A stretch of DNA of 64,000 bases from Gemmatimonadota bacterium (GTDB lineage: Bacteria; Latescibacterota; UBA2968; UBA8231), in NCBI GenBank assembly GCA_009840005.1, contig VXOR01000068.1, positions 1 through 64,000 on the forward strand, written 5' to 3'. How positions within the stretch are numbered: the first letter of the stretch is position 1; every line of letters starts with the position of its first letter. A program made the position numbers and the translations under genes. Below are positions 24,923 to 33,140 of the stretch, piece after piece. The notes under the pieces were generated by a model that searched no databases, was not told the DNA's origin, and worked only from the letters and a program-made list of their open reading frames with translations.

Positions 24923-27082
24923 CTAGTAAGCGACGGCAAAGACACCGCGTTGGGTGTATTGCTCCTCGGAATCGAGGGTCAATTCGTAGATATAAGTGCC
25001 GGGCTGAACCAACGCGTCCTGCCCGTCGCGGCCGTTCCACTCCTGGATAAAGGCCCCACTACGCGCCTTGAACACCGGCAGGTGTGCCACCAGCCGACCC
25101 GCTAGGTCGTAGATGCGCACCTGTACCGGCCGGTCAACTGTGACCTCGCGCAGCTTGTAGGTGATGGGCAACGTCTCGTTGACCCCATCGCCGTTGGGTG
25201 TAAACACCTTGGGTACCTGCACGTCCACCAACAGATCGCCCCCCACCGGCGTGTTGACCGCCAGCAAATCACCCGCAAAGCGGTACGTAGCATTGCCTGG
25301 GTCGATGCGCTGGCGGATCTGATCCGGATCGGTGCTGTTGAACACCCACCCGCTGAACTCGGTGCCAAAGCGCAACACCAGCACATCAAAGTCAACCTCA
25401 ACCTGCTTGAAGTTGTCGGCGCTGCCCGTCAGCGGCGGGAAGGACACAATCAGACGATCGTCGAGCAGGTGGGGGACGAACTCATCCAGATCCACCGTCT
25501 GGCCATCGATGCGCACGGCGCGCACGGCATGCGCCCGGACATGGGTGAGGATTTCCAAGCGGTCAAAGCCAGCGTTGTCGTCGTTGAGGGTGGGCAAGAC
25601 CACATAGGTAAAGGGCGTGGGTTCAAAGGAGTTGACCTCGATAGGCCAGATCTCACCGACGAGTGCCTGCGCCGATAGGGTTTCGCTCAACTGCAAGGTG
25701 AGTTGGTCGAGGCGAGGGGCCGCATTGAGATTGGCGAAGAGCTTGATGGCGATTTGGATGTATCGGCTGGGTCCAGGCGACAAAAGCAGGCTCCCGTCCT
25801 GCCAGGCGTTAGCCGGCTGGTCGGGGTTGCGCAGGCCGGCGGCAAAGTCGTAGGGCGACGACCAGAAGCTCCAGTTGTCGGCATCGTAGGTAGGGACTAG
25901 CCGGGCGGCGATATCGATTTTGGCATGTTCGTCGCGGGTGATAGATACGAGGTCGTCGTTGATATTGGGTGCGAAGTAGAGTTGGGGATCGGGGGTGTGG
26001 CCGGTACGGGTGCGAATCTCGATGCGGGTGCCTGTGGGCATGTCGCCTTCCCAGCGTATTTTACCCCAGGTGACGGCTTGTCCGAAGTCGAGGATAGGAG
26101 TGAGGTAGGTCGCCTCGTGGACGTAGCCGTCGCCGTAGATTTCAAATTCGGCGATTTCGTAGTCGCGCAAGGGGAAGGCGCGCAAGGTAAGCCAGCGGAC
26201 CGAGCGCGTGGGAAAGCGCAGGTCGACGACGGGGCTGAGGTTTTCGCGGGTGGTTTTCAGCACCGTCAGCAGGGGGTCGCCGCTCCGCACCCACCGCAAG
26301 TTGCCCAGCACCGTGCGTCGCGTACTGGTGGCCACAGCGCCTACGTCGCGCTTGGTACTGTCAAAGAGAAAGGTGCTGGTACCGCTGCATGGATCTGGGG
26401 CAAAGACGACTGAGTTATCGCCGGTGCGGATCTCGTACCAAGCTAAGAAATTGTCGAGGAAACTGTCTTGGCCAAAGGTCTCGATATCCGGAGCCGGTTC
26501 CCGTAGGGATTCGATCAGTTGGCGGTCTTCGCGCTGACTCAGGCGGGGATAGAAGCGGATGCGATTGACGGGGATTGCGCCGCCAAAATCAAAGACCACG
26601 GCTCCTCTCCAGGTAAAGCCATCGCCAGGCCGGCCCCCGGCCCGTTGCACAAAGGTGCGAAAGGTGGCCGTAGCGGGATCGCCGTCCAGCATTAGCTTGA
26701 TCGTATTGGCATGTAATTGCGCCTGACCGCAACTATTAGTAAGGACTCTCGAACTGGGCATATAGGGCAGGGGGATCTCGGTCTTGCTGGCGTGGACATC
26801 GGCCCGGGCGATATTGACGGATGGGTCAATCAAACGGGACTGGATGGCTGTACCGGAGAAATCGACCAGCGTGTCGGCCCCCGCGCCAAAGGGCGATATT
26901 CTCACGGGCACTTGTCGCAGTGGCTGGCCGTCGGCATCTTGGATCTGAAAGAAGCTCTCTTCGGTCAAGACCTCCTGCCAATCGTTGCCGCTAACCCCGC
27001 CCAGACGGTATTCGGTTGCAGCAAATACGTGCGCAGCACTGAGTGGCATAGTAAAAACGAAAAAGGACAGAAGCCCTGCCAT
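24923..27082 (-). CDS. Large secreted CTD-family protein (719 aa)
   Basis: ATG at 27082 is chosen because AAGGAG stands six bases before it and the product opens with a signal peptide (LLSFFVFTMPLSAAHVFA); the upstream frame extension has neither. The architecture is discoidin-like (VVFDFGGAIPVNRIRFYP), a second beta segment (RWEGDMPTGTRIEIRTRTG, WSFWSSPYDFA), GEIWPIE middle module (VLRFGTEFSGWVF) and C-terminal domain from about residue 627 (TPNGDGVNE, IYDLAGRLVAHL, WNGRDG, QPGTYIYEL) ending AVAY. It is convergent with the six-gene cluster and lies directly downstream of a decayed FG-GAP/TPR gene, so a CTD protein and an FG-GAP protein were again neighbours. Confidence 0.85.
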   Translation of the reverse strand: MAGLLSFFVFTMPLSAAHVFAATEYRLGGVSGNDWQEVLTEESFFQIQDADGQPLRQVPVRISPFGAGADTLVDFSGTAIQSRLIDPSVNIARADVHASKTEIPLPYMPSSRVLTNSCGQAQLHANTIKLMLDGDPATATFRTFVQRAGGRPGDGFTWRGAVVFDFGGAIPVNRIRFYPRLSQREDRQLIESLREPAPDIETFGQDSFLDNFLAWYEIRTGDNSVVFAPDPCSGTSTFLFDSTKRDVGAVATSTRRTVLGNLRWVRSGDPLLTVLKTTRENLSPVVDLRFPTRSVRWLTLRAFPLRDYEIAEFEIYGDGYVHEATYLTPILDFGQAVTWGKIRWEGDMPTGTRIEIRTRTGHTPDPQLYFAPNINDDLVSITRDEHAKIDIAARLVPTYDADNWSFWSSPYDFAAGLRNPDQPANAWQDGSLLLSPGPSRYIQIAIKLFANLNAAPRLDQLTLQLSETLSAQALVGEIWPIEVNSFEPTPFTYVVLPTLNDDNAGFDRLEILTHVRAHAVRAVRIDGQTVDLDEFVPHLLDDRLIVSFPPLTGSADNFKQVEVDFDVLVLRFGTEFSGWVFNSTDPDQIRQRIDPGNATYRFAGDLLAVNTPVGGDLLVDVQVPKVFTPNGDGVNETLPITYKLREVTVDRPVQVRIYDLAGRLVAHLPVFKARSGAFIQEWNGRDGQDALVQPGTYIYELTLDSEEQYTQRGVFAVAY

Positions 27083-27099
27083 GGTGCGCTCCTTAGTAT

Positions 27100-28268
27100 T
27101 TAGTCGACTCGCTCCAATATGCGGCCGATGTGGGTTGTGTCTGCGATTTGTTCCCACTCCACCACGGCTTCGTCGTAGCGCTCTAACTGGAAATATGCTT
27201 GGCCTAAGGCACCGCGAATCTCGGCGGCGTCTGGTGCGTAGGCCGCTGTTTTATGCAAATAGTCGAGGGGACCTTGGGGATCATTGCGGCGCAAGCAGAG
27301 GAGGCCAAGTCCATACAGACCAAGCGCACTTTGCGGTGCTCGGCCTACCATCTCTTGGTTCCCAAGGTGCCCACCTTGTGACGTTGCCAAAAGCATTTGC
27401 CGCTTCGGTCACATAGGCCCGACCCAGCCAGAAGTACGCCTCCCAATCCTGTACCCGCAAGCCGGCGACCCGCTCAAAAGCCCGGGCAGCTAACACGGGC
27501 CGATCCAAGTCCATATAGACTTTCGGCTTGGGCTGGAACTCCCTGTGGGCCGCACGGTACGGTTAGCCCTTTGTATTGGCAAGGTTGGCCGTCCTTGGGG
27601 GGATGGTCTAGGTCTAGGTGGAGGTAGTTGGTCACATAGAGGTCCAGCCAGCCATCGCCGTCTAAATCGGCAAAAGCCGCACTGGTGCCCCAACCGGGGT
27701 GGTCCACTCCGGCTTGGGCGGCGATTTCATCAAAGGTACTGTCGCCGTTATTGCGGTACAACAGATTGGGACCCCAATAGGTCACCAATAAGTCGGTATC
27801 GCCATCGTTGTCGATATCGCCAGTAGCACAACCCATGCCCCAACCCTTGAAGAGCAGGCCGCTTTGACGGGTCACTTCGCGGAAGTGCCTCTGGGCGTTG
27901 GGGTCGGGTTCGTTGTGGAAGAGGCGGTTGGTCGCTTGTGGCGGGTCCGCGTCTAGCAAGGTGCCGTTGACGAAGAAGAGGTCCAGCCAGCCATCGCCGT
28001 CGTAGTCGAGGAAGGCCGCGCCAGTGCCCGTGGTTTCCACCAAGAGTTGCGGGTGGTCCCGCCCCGAGATATTGACAAAATCTAGGCCGACTTGGGCCGC
28101 CACATCGGAGAATAACACGGGGTAGCTCTCCTCAGCCATACCCGTTGAGGACAGGTGAGTGGTGGATCGGACCGAGGCCGATCTCGGCTGTTCCGAAGGA
28201 GCCTGTGGGGAACATCCAACCGCTAGGATTGCGATGAACCGATCGCGGCCAAGCAGTGCCCTAGACAC
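27100..28268 (-). pseudogene. Decayed FG-GAP lipoprotein with TPR tail
   Basis: Reading from about 28268 (GTG; an earlier ATG at 28316 is possible), a lipoprotein-like leader (FIAILAVGC) is followed by three FG-GAP blades (DYDGDGWLDLFFVNG, DIDNDGDTDLLVTYWG, DLDGDGWLDLYVTNYL) and CQYKGLTVPCGPQG, closely like residues 1-225 of the protein at 3029. At about 27540 the frame breaks and the rest of the propeller is missing. TPR sequence follows in a second frame (RAFERVAGLRVQDWEAYFWL) until about 27385, then in a third frame (LGLYGLGLLCLRRNDP, AYFQLERYDEAVVEWEQI) to the stop at 27100. At least one large deletion and one frameshift are needed to explain this. Confidence 0.75.
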
Positions 28269-28331
28269 ATTGTCACCTATTGGATCAATGCGCAATGTCG
28301 AAACTGACTGCTCCAAAGGATCGCTAGCGAA

Positions 28332-28748
28332 CTAACGCCTAGGAAGCCACTCAATGGCGACGAACGATTCGACCCGGCTGAATTCCTCGTCGCCGGTTAC
28401 GAGGGGGACGCCTTTGATCTGGGCCAGAGCGGCGGCGAAGGCATCGGCGTAGGAGAGCGGGAAACGGGCCTTGATATGGGCAGCAGACAGGGTATGGGCA
28501 CGGTCGGCGATGACCATGTCCACCGGCAATTGCTCTACAGCCGCTAGGACATTGCGGCTGTGAGCCACGCCCCGTTCGCGTTCGATTATGTAGAGGACTT
28601 CCCCTAAATTGATGATGGACATCCACAGGTGGCTTGGGCCTGTTTCTGCTTGGCCGAGCAGGGATTTAACATGGAGGGCACCCGCTTCATTCTCCAGATA
28701 GGCTAAGAGCGTGTAACTATCGAGCACGCGGTCTCTGGGGTCATTCAA
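28332..28748 (-). CDS. VapC-like PIN-domain ribonuclease toxin (138 aa)
   Basis: PIN-domain acidic residues are in place: D10 (VLDSYTLLAYLENE), E50 (IINLGEVLY), D102 (SYADAFAAAL) and D120 (VTGDEEF). Members cleave RNA with Mg2+ and are held inactive by a partner antitoxin. The apparent start is TTG at 28748, overlapping the antitoxin stop by eight bases; GAGG lies about nine bases upstream. It forms a pair with the AbrB-type gene, the usual order for vapBC. Confidence 0.85.
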   Translation of the reverse strand: MNDPRDRVLDSYTLLAYLENEAGALHVKSLLGQAETGPSHLWMSIINLGEVLYIIERERGVAHSRNVLAAVEQLPVDMVIADRAHTLSAAHIKARFPLSYADAFAAALAQIKGVPLVTGDEEFSRVESFVAIEWLPRR

Positions 28749-28974
28749 TACGACGGTCCTCAGCGCGCTGGGTGAGGAGGGCTTCCACTAGGGATGTTGG
28801 ACCTGCGAGCATTCCTTGGGCTTCTTCGATAGGATCGCCGAGGGCGGGCACGAGGGCCAATCCTCCGCCATAATCGACAATGTGCACTTGGTCGCCGGGC
28901 CGTAAGCGGTATTTCTTGCGCAGCGGTGCCGGGATGACGACCCCGCCTTTAGCCGATATGCGGGCCGATGCCAT
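28741..28974 (-). CDS. AbrB/SpoVT-type antitoxin (VapB-like, 77 aa)
   Basis: ATG at 28974 has GGAG five bases upstream and begins the swapped-hairpin DNA-binding fold (ARISAKGGVVIPAPLRKKYR, PGDQVHIVDYGG). The C-terminal ~30 residues (EEAQGMLAGPTSLVEALLTQR) would bind the PIN toxin encoded immediately downstream. The complex normally represses its own promoter; a candidate promoter lies at 29039-29066. Confidence 0.8.
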   Translation of the reverse strand: MASARISAKGGVVIPAPLRKKYRLRPGDQVHIVDYGGGLALVPALGDPIEEAQGMLAGPTSLVEALLTQRAEDRRIE

Positions 28975-29038
28975 GGTTCTCCGTTCTGTTAGGTCAATCC
29001 GTCGATAGCGTAATATGGATGTCATATATTTCACAAAA

Positions 29039-29066
29039 AGTATAAACAAACGATGGACAGATTCAA
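29039..29066 (-). promoter_or_regulatory. Candidate promoter of the AbrB-PIN operon
   Basis: On the minus strand TTGAAT (29066-29061), a 16-base spacer and TATACT (29044-29039) are found, about 65 bases before the antitoxin ATG. The region is markedly AT-rich against its surroundings. Confidence 0.4.
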
Positions 29067-29160
29067 TGGGTGCGGTTATTGAGCACGGCAGCATGGCCCG
29101 CTACATTTATGCGGTCTTTTTGCGGCTCCGACTCTTACTATCGGGCCAACTTGGAAAACT

Positions 29161-29874
29161 ATGAACCTATTGCGAAAATGCGCCGCTGAATTCATCGGCG
29201 CGTTTGCCATTGTCTTTGCCGGTTGCGGTGCCGTGGCCATTGACCAGATTTCCGGCGGGGCGGTCAGCCACGTGGGCGTTGCCGCCACGTTTGGGCTGGT
29301 CATCATGGTGATGATCTACGCCACCGGCCACATTTCCGGGGCGCATTTCAACCCGGCGGTGACCCTCGCATTCGCGCTGACGCGGCATTTCCCCAAAAGG
29401 GAGATTGCGCCCTATATCTTGGCCCAGTGCGCCGGGGCCGTGGTGGCTAGCCACATACATGTGGCGAGTTTGTCGTCGGTACTGGCCGCTACTCAACCTA
29501 AGCAGGTCCTGAACTTGGGAGTCACCCTGCCGGTGGACGGCTCGTTCACTACGGCCCTGGTGTGGGAATTCATGCTGACCTTTTTGCTGATGCTGGTCAT
29601 TATGAGCATGGCGACCGATTTTCGCGCTGTGGGACCGGCGGCCGGTCTGGCCATTGGCGGCACCGTGGGGCTAGAGGCCATGTTCGCTGGGCCGTTGTGC
29701 GGGGCCTCGATGAATCCTGCCCGCAGCTTGGGCCCGGCCTTGGCAGCCGGCGAATGGACGACTTTTGCCGCATATATCATCGGTCCGGTGCTAGGGGCAG
29801 CGGCCGGTGCGTTGTTCTACGAATTCATTCGCTGTCAAGCGCCTTCCGACCAAGAAGTGAAGGGCTGTTGCTGA
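29161..29874 (+). CDS. Aquaporin / MIP-family channel (237 aa)
   Basis: Six membrane segments and two half-helix NPA motifs are present: HFNPAVT (NPA 64-66) and SMNPARS (NPA 185-187, with selectivity-filter arginine R188). The protein conducts water or small neutral solutes across the inner membrane. The first half resembles bacterial AqpZ-like and plant NIP-like channels; solute preference cannot be read from sequence alone. The unusual cysteine-ended tail (KGCC) might bind metal or be accidental. No ars or glp genes are adjacent. Confidence 0.9.
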   Translation: MNLLRKCAAEFIGAFAIVFAGCGAVAIDQISGGAVSHVGVAATFGLVIMVMIYATGHISGAHFNPAVTLAFALTRHFPKREIAPYILAQCAGAVVASHIHVASLSSVLAATQPKQVLNLGVTLPVDGSFTTALVWEFMLTFLLMLVIMSMATDFRAVGPAAGLAIGGTVGLEAMFAGPLCGASMNPARSLGPALAAGEWTTFAAYIIGPVLGAAAGALFYEFIRCQAPSDQEVKGCC

Positions 29875-29958
29875 CGTTGGTCGCCTGATCTACGCAAAAT
29901 TTCGCAACCTGCCGAACGGTTGCGATCCACATTCCGACGATACGAGGAGAAAGAGATA

Positions 29959-30774
29959 ATGCGCGTGTTGATCATGTCCGACATGGAAGGCGTAAGCGGC
30001 ATTGTGGTGTGGGATCAAGTCAGCGGTGGTGCCGCGATGTTTGAAGAGGGCCGACAGCTCTACACGGAAGAGATCAACGCGGCCGTGCGCGGGGCCAAAG
30101 CCGCTGGCGCGACGGAGATTGTCGTGGTCGATTGTCACGGTGCGGGCAGAGGCTGGAGCTTTAATTCGCTCATCCCCGACAAAATTGATCCCGATTGCGA
30201 ATGGGTCGCCCATCACGGGTGGGGGCGCTACGACGAGCTGTGGGAGCAAGGATGCGACGCCTGCCTGCTCATCGGTATGCACGCCCGCGACGGCACCCCT
30301 GACGGGGTGCTGTGCCACACCATCTCCAGCGTCCAGTATAGAAATGTTTGGTTCAACGACGATCTCGTCGGGGAAACCGGCGTCAACGCCGCGCTCAACG
30401 GGCACTACGGAGTGCCGATTGCCCTCGTCACCGGCGATGAGGCCGTCTGCCGCGAAGCCAGAGATCTCCTCGGCGAATCGCTGCCAACTGTGGCTGTTAA
30501 AAAGGGGCTGAGTCGGTTTAGCGCGCGCCAGCTACCACCCGTCCGCGCCCGTCAGTTGATCGAAGACGGGGCTAAAAATGCGCTTGCCGATCTGACCCGG
30601 ACTAAGCCGTATGTTCCTGCAAAGCCGACGACCATCCGAATCGAACTTGCCAGCGTCGATCAACTCGCCGAGTTCAAGGGACGACCCGGAGTTGAGATAA
30701 CGGGGCCGCTCTCGGTTGAAAGCCACGCCGAAGACTGGTTGACCGCGTGGAATCAGTTCTGGCCTCATGCTTAA
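29959..30774 (+). CDS. dppA: M55 family D-aminopeptidase, DppA-like (271 aa)
   Basis: The start at 29959 follows GAGGAGA and opens exactly on the zinc motif MSDMEG. Predicted ligands match the DppA pattern: D8, E10, H60 (VDCHGAG), H108 (GMHARDG) and E139 (GETG). The family forms decameric cytosolic zinc peptidases that release N-terminal D-amino acids from short peptides such as D-Ala-D-Ala. The TAA stop is only a few bases from the target duplication of the MITE at 30783. The next gene is an M19 dipeptidase homologue, so both may serve peptide scavenging. Confidence 0.9.
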   Translation: MRVLIMSDMEGVSGIVVWDQVSGGAAMFEEGRQLYTEEINAAVRGAKAAGATEIVVVDCHGAGRGWSFNSLIPDKIDPDCEWVAHHGWGRYDELWEQGCDACLLIGMHARDGTPDGVLCHTISSVQYRNVWFNDDLVGETGVNAALNGHYGVPIALVTGDEAVCREARDLLGESLPTVAVKKGLSRFSARQLPPVRARQLIEDGAKNALADLTRTKPYVPAKPTTIRIELASVDQLAEFKGRPGVEITGPLSVESHAEDWLTAWNQFWPHA

Positions 30775-30782
30775 GCGAAGAC

Positions 30783-30962
30783 CTAGGTACACGACAGTAG
30801 AGTGGTATGGGATGCTTCGCTTCGCTCAGCATGACAACAGGGGCGTCATCCCCGGTCATGCTGAGCCTTTCGGCTTCGCTCAAGATAAACTCCGCAAAGC
30901 GGAGTCGAAGCATCTCAGCGCTCCCATGCCTAACGTCCATTGGATTACTGTCGTGTACTTAG
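30783..30962. mobile_element. 180-bp MITE with 17-bp terminal inverted repeats and 8-bp target duplication
   Basis: The left terminus CTAGGTACACGACAGTA (30783-30799) and right terminus TACTGTCGTGTACTTAG (30946-30962) are inverted repeats with one mismatch in 17. Both are flanked by the identical octamer GCGAAGAC (30775-30782 and 30963-30970), the signature of insertion. Inside, GCTCAGCATGAC pairs with GTCATGCTGAGC and GATGCTTCG pairs with CGAAGCATC, so the whole element can fold back. It carries no transposase. It sits between the M55 and M19 peptidase genes. Confidence 0.8.
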
Positions 30963-31035
30963 GCGAAGACACACTGTGCGCTTGATGGCGCGACCTGTTC
31001 GGGATTGGAACGAGGTTTAAACGAGGAGTTGTGCA

Positions 31036-32043
31036 ATGTCGAGTGAAGCGAGGAAGGTGTACGACGAGGCGATTGTCATAGATGGTCTGAACGTCAGCAA
31101 CTGGGAGAGCGACGCGGTGTTTGAGCGTTTGCGAGCCGGCAATATCACCGCCATCAACGCCACGGTGGCAACGTGGGAAAATTTCGTGCAGACCATGGCG
31201 CACCTAGCGGTGTGGATGCGGCGTTTTCGCGAGCGCCACGACATCGTGCAGGTGAAGGAGACGGCTGATATTCACGCCGCGAAGGAACTGGGCAAGACTG
31301 GGATCATCCTCAGTTTTCAAAACGCCTCGCCCATCGAGAACGAATTGGATCGCCTGGGGTTGTTCCTCGCCCTTGGGGTGCGGGTGATTCAACTGACTTA
31401 TCACGAGACCAATCTGCTGGGCAGTGGCTGCTGGGAGCGGAACGATTGTGGCCTGAGCAATTTCGGCGTTGATGCGGTGCGCGAGATGAACCGGCTCGGC
31501 ATTGTCATTGACTTGTCGCACGTTGGTCCGAAGACGACGATGGACGCCATTGAGATGTCCGAGCAGCCGGTTGCGATTACCCATGCCAATGCCCTCAGTT
31601 TTTGCGACCATCCGCGCAACAAGGAAGAAGAGGCGCTCAAGCTCCTCGCCGAAAAGGGGGGCGTCGTGGGTGCCACGTCCTTTGCCAACTTTCTGCCCAA
31701 GGGATTCGATTCGACGGTCGAGGATTTCGTCGATGGCATCGACGACATGGTGGAGCGGATCGGTATCGATCATGTGGCCATTGGCACTGATTCCACCCAC
31801 GATCAGCCGCTCGAATTTTGGCATTACATCGTCTCGCAGCAGGGCACGAAATTTCCCTCGACCTTTGCCGATGGGTCGGTGCCGTACACGGAGCTGAGTT
31901 TTCAACCAAAGGGGATCGACAGCCCGGCGGAGTTCCCCAATTTGGCGGAGGCCCTCGCCAATCGCGGGTACAGAGCCGAGGAGATCACCAAGCTGTTGGG
32001 GGGAAACTGGATGAGTCTCTTTGAGCGGGTGTGGAACGTCTGA
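31036..32043 (+). CDS. M19 (renal dipeptidase-like) family protein lacking the HxD zinc motif (335 aa)
   Basis: The TIM-barrel family is shown by IDLSHVG, VAITHAN, VAIGTDSTHD and LGGNWMSLF. In active enzymes the first strand carries DGHND (two zinc ligands); here it reads DGLNV (residues 16-20), so His and Asp are Leu and Val. The usual bridging Glu segment is SFQNASPIE rather than IEG. The later histidines (SHVG, THAN) and Asp (GTDS) remain. It may bind one metal, act on another substrate, or be inactive. GAGGAG lies nine bases before ATG. The product has no signal peptide. Confidence 0.75.
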   Translation: MSSEARKVYDEAIVIDGLNVSNWESDAVFERLRAGNITAINATVATWENFVQTMAHLAVWMRRFRERHDIVQVKETADIHAAKELGKTGIILSFQNASPIENELDRLGLFLALGVRVIQLTYHETNLLGSGCWERNDCGLSNFGVDAVREMNRLGIVIDLSHVGPKTTMDAIEMSEQPVAITHANALSFCDHPRNKEEEALKLLAEKGGVVGATSFANFLPKGFDSTVEDFVDGIDDMVERIGIDHVAIGTDSTHDQPLEFWHYIVSQQGTKFPSTFADGSVPYTELSFQPKGIDSPAEFPNLAEALANRGYRAEEITKLLGGNWMSLFERVWNV

Positions 32044-32127
32044 GTCAAAGGACACGGGAGGACAGTGACCGATTCGATCAACAGACATTTGCTGGCCATG
32101 AGCATGGGAGCGACCACTGGCCCACGG

Positions 32128-33054
32128 TCAGGGTGCGAACTCGTGTAGGTCCGCGATCCAGTTGTACCCTTCTCGGTCCTCCCAACTGTGAGCCCCTCCC
32201 ATGACGAACGGCCGCTCGCCCACCACACAGGCCGACAGCCAGGCCTTGCCCACCGGCATGGGTGCGTCTTTGAACCAGCGGTCGGCCCGGATGTCGTAGA
32301 TTTCGGTGGCTGCTGAGTAGTGCGGATCTTTGCCGCCAAAGGTGTAGAGCAGATCACCCAGTACGCAGGAACCGGACGATTCGCGTCCAGTAGGCACCGG
32401 CGCCAGCCCTTCCCAGCGGCCCACCGCTGGATCGAGCACATAGGTCTCGCTGCGGCAGGGCCGCTGTGGATCTTCGTTGCTGATGCCGCCGGTCAGGTAG
32501 ATGCGGTCGTCGTGAGTCACTACGGTGGGGCCCTGCGTGGGGCGGGGTAGGGCTGGCCCCGGGGCCCAAGTGTCGGTGGTGACATCGTACACTTCGACGC
32601 GGTCGAGGATGCGCTGGTCTTCGCGGAGCATGGTGTTGCCGCCGATGGCCCATATCTGGTCTTGGCAGGCGGTGACGGCTAGACCAGCGCGGGGTCCGCC
32701 GGGCATGGGTGCCAGTGCCAACCAGGTCTGCTCGTCCAAGTCGAGCCTTTCCAAGTTGTCGCGGGAAGTGAAATGGTAGTCGTGGCCGTAGGCTTTCTTC
32801 TCTTCAGGCGTGCGGATGGTTTTGCCGCCGGCCACGTAGATCCTGCGGCCGATGCGGGCAGCGCCCAGCCATCCGCGCTTGGTGGGAATGGGCGGTCCTT
32901 GGGTCCAGGTGTCGCTGGCCACATCGTAGATCTCGACCGCATCGACCGTGAGATCGCCGGCACCGGAAATGGCGTAGATAGTGCCGGCGACAGCAATAGA
33001 CTGCAGGTCGTGGCGGGGGGTGGGCATGGGGGCGCGTTGAATCCAAGTTCCCAT
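32128..33054 (-). CDS. Kelch-repeat beta-propeller protein (308 aa)
   Basis: ATG at 33054 is set by AGGAG six bases upstream; a TTG two codons earlier is less likely. The protein is the same length as, and closely similar to, the Kelch protein at 2092 (both start MG(V/T)WI(E/Q) and share SGAGD, EIYDVASDTW, PTKRGW-type motifs and the ending GGAH-W-DREGYNWIADLHE). Its neighbours on the same strand are a Gfo/Idh/MocA oxidoreductase and an unknown 234-aa protein. That fits a sugar-handling role such as mutarotation, but no catalytic residue is assigned. Confidence 0.85.
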   Translation of the reverse strand: MGTWIQRAPMPTPRHDLQSIAVAGTIYAISGAGDLTVDAVEIYDVASDTWTQGPPIPTKRGWLGAARIGRRIYVAGGKTIRTPEEKKAYGHDYHFTSRDNLERLDLDEQTWLALAPMPGGPRAGLAVTACQDQIWAIGGNTMLREDQRILDRVEVYDVTTDTWAPGPALPRPTQGPTVVTHDDRIYLTGGISNEDPQRPCRSETYVLDPAVGRWEGLAPVPTGRESSGSCVLGDLLYTFGGKDPHYSAATEIYDIRADRWFKDAPMPVGKAWLSACVVGERPFVMGGAHSWEDREGYNWIADLHEFAP

Positions 33055-33140
33055 GGTCAACTCCTAGCGTCGGTTCGGTTTAGTGTGGTGGCGCGGCCAA
33101 TTCTGCCGGGAAACCGCTCTCGCGTCAGTCGTCCTCGGGC

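Noticed and set aside
30767..30985. Small plus-strand open frame over the 180-bp MITE
   Set aside because: It lies almost wholly inside the fold-back element and has no independent coding evidence.
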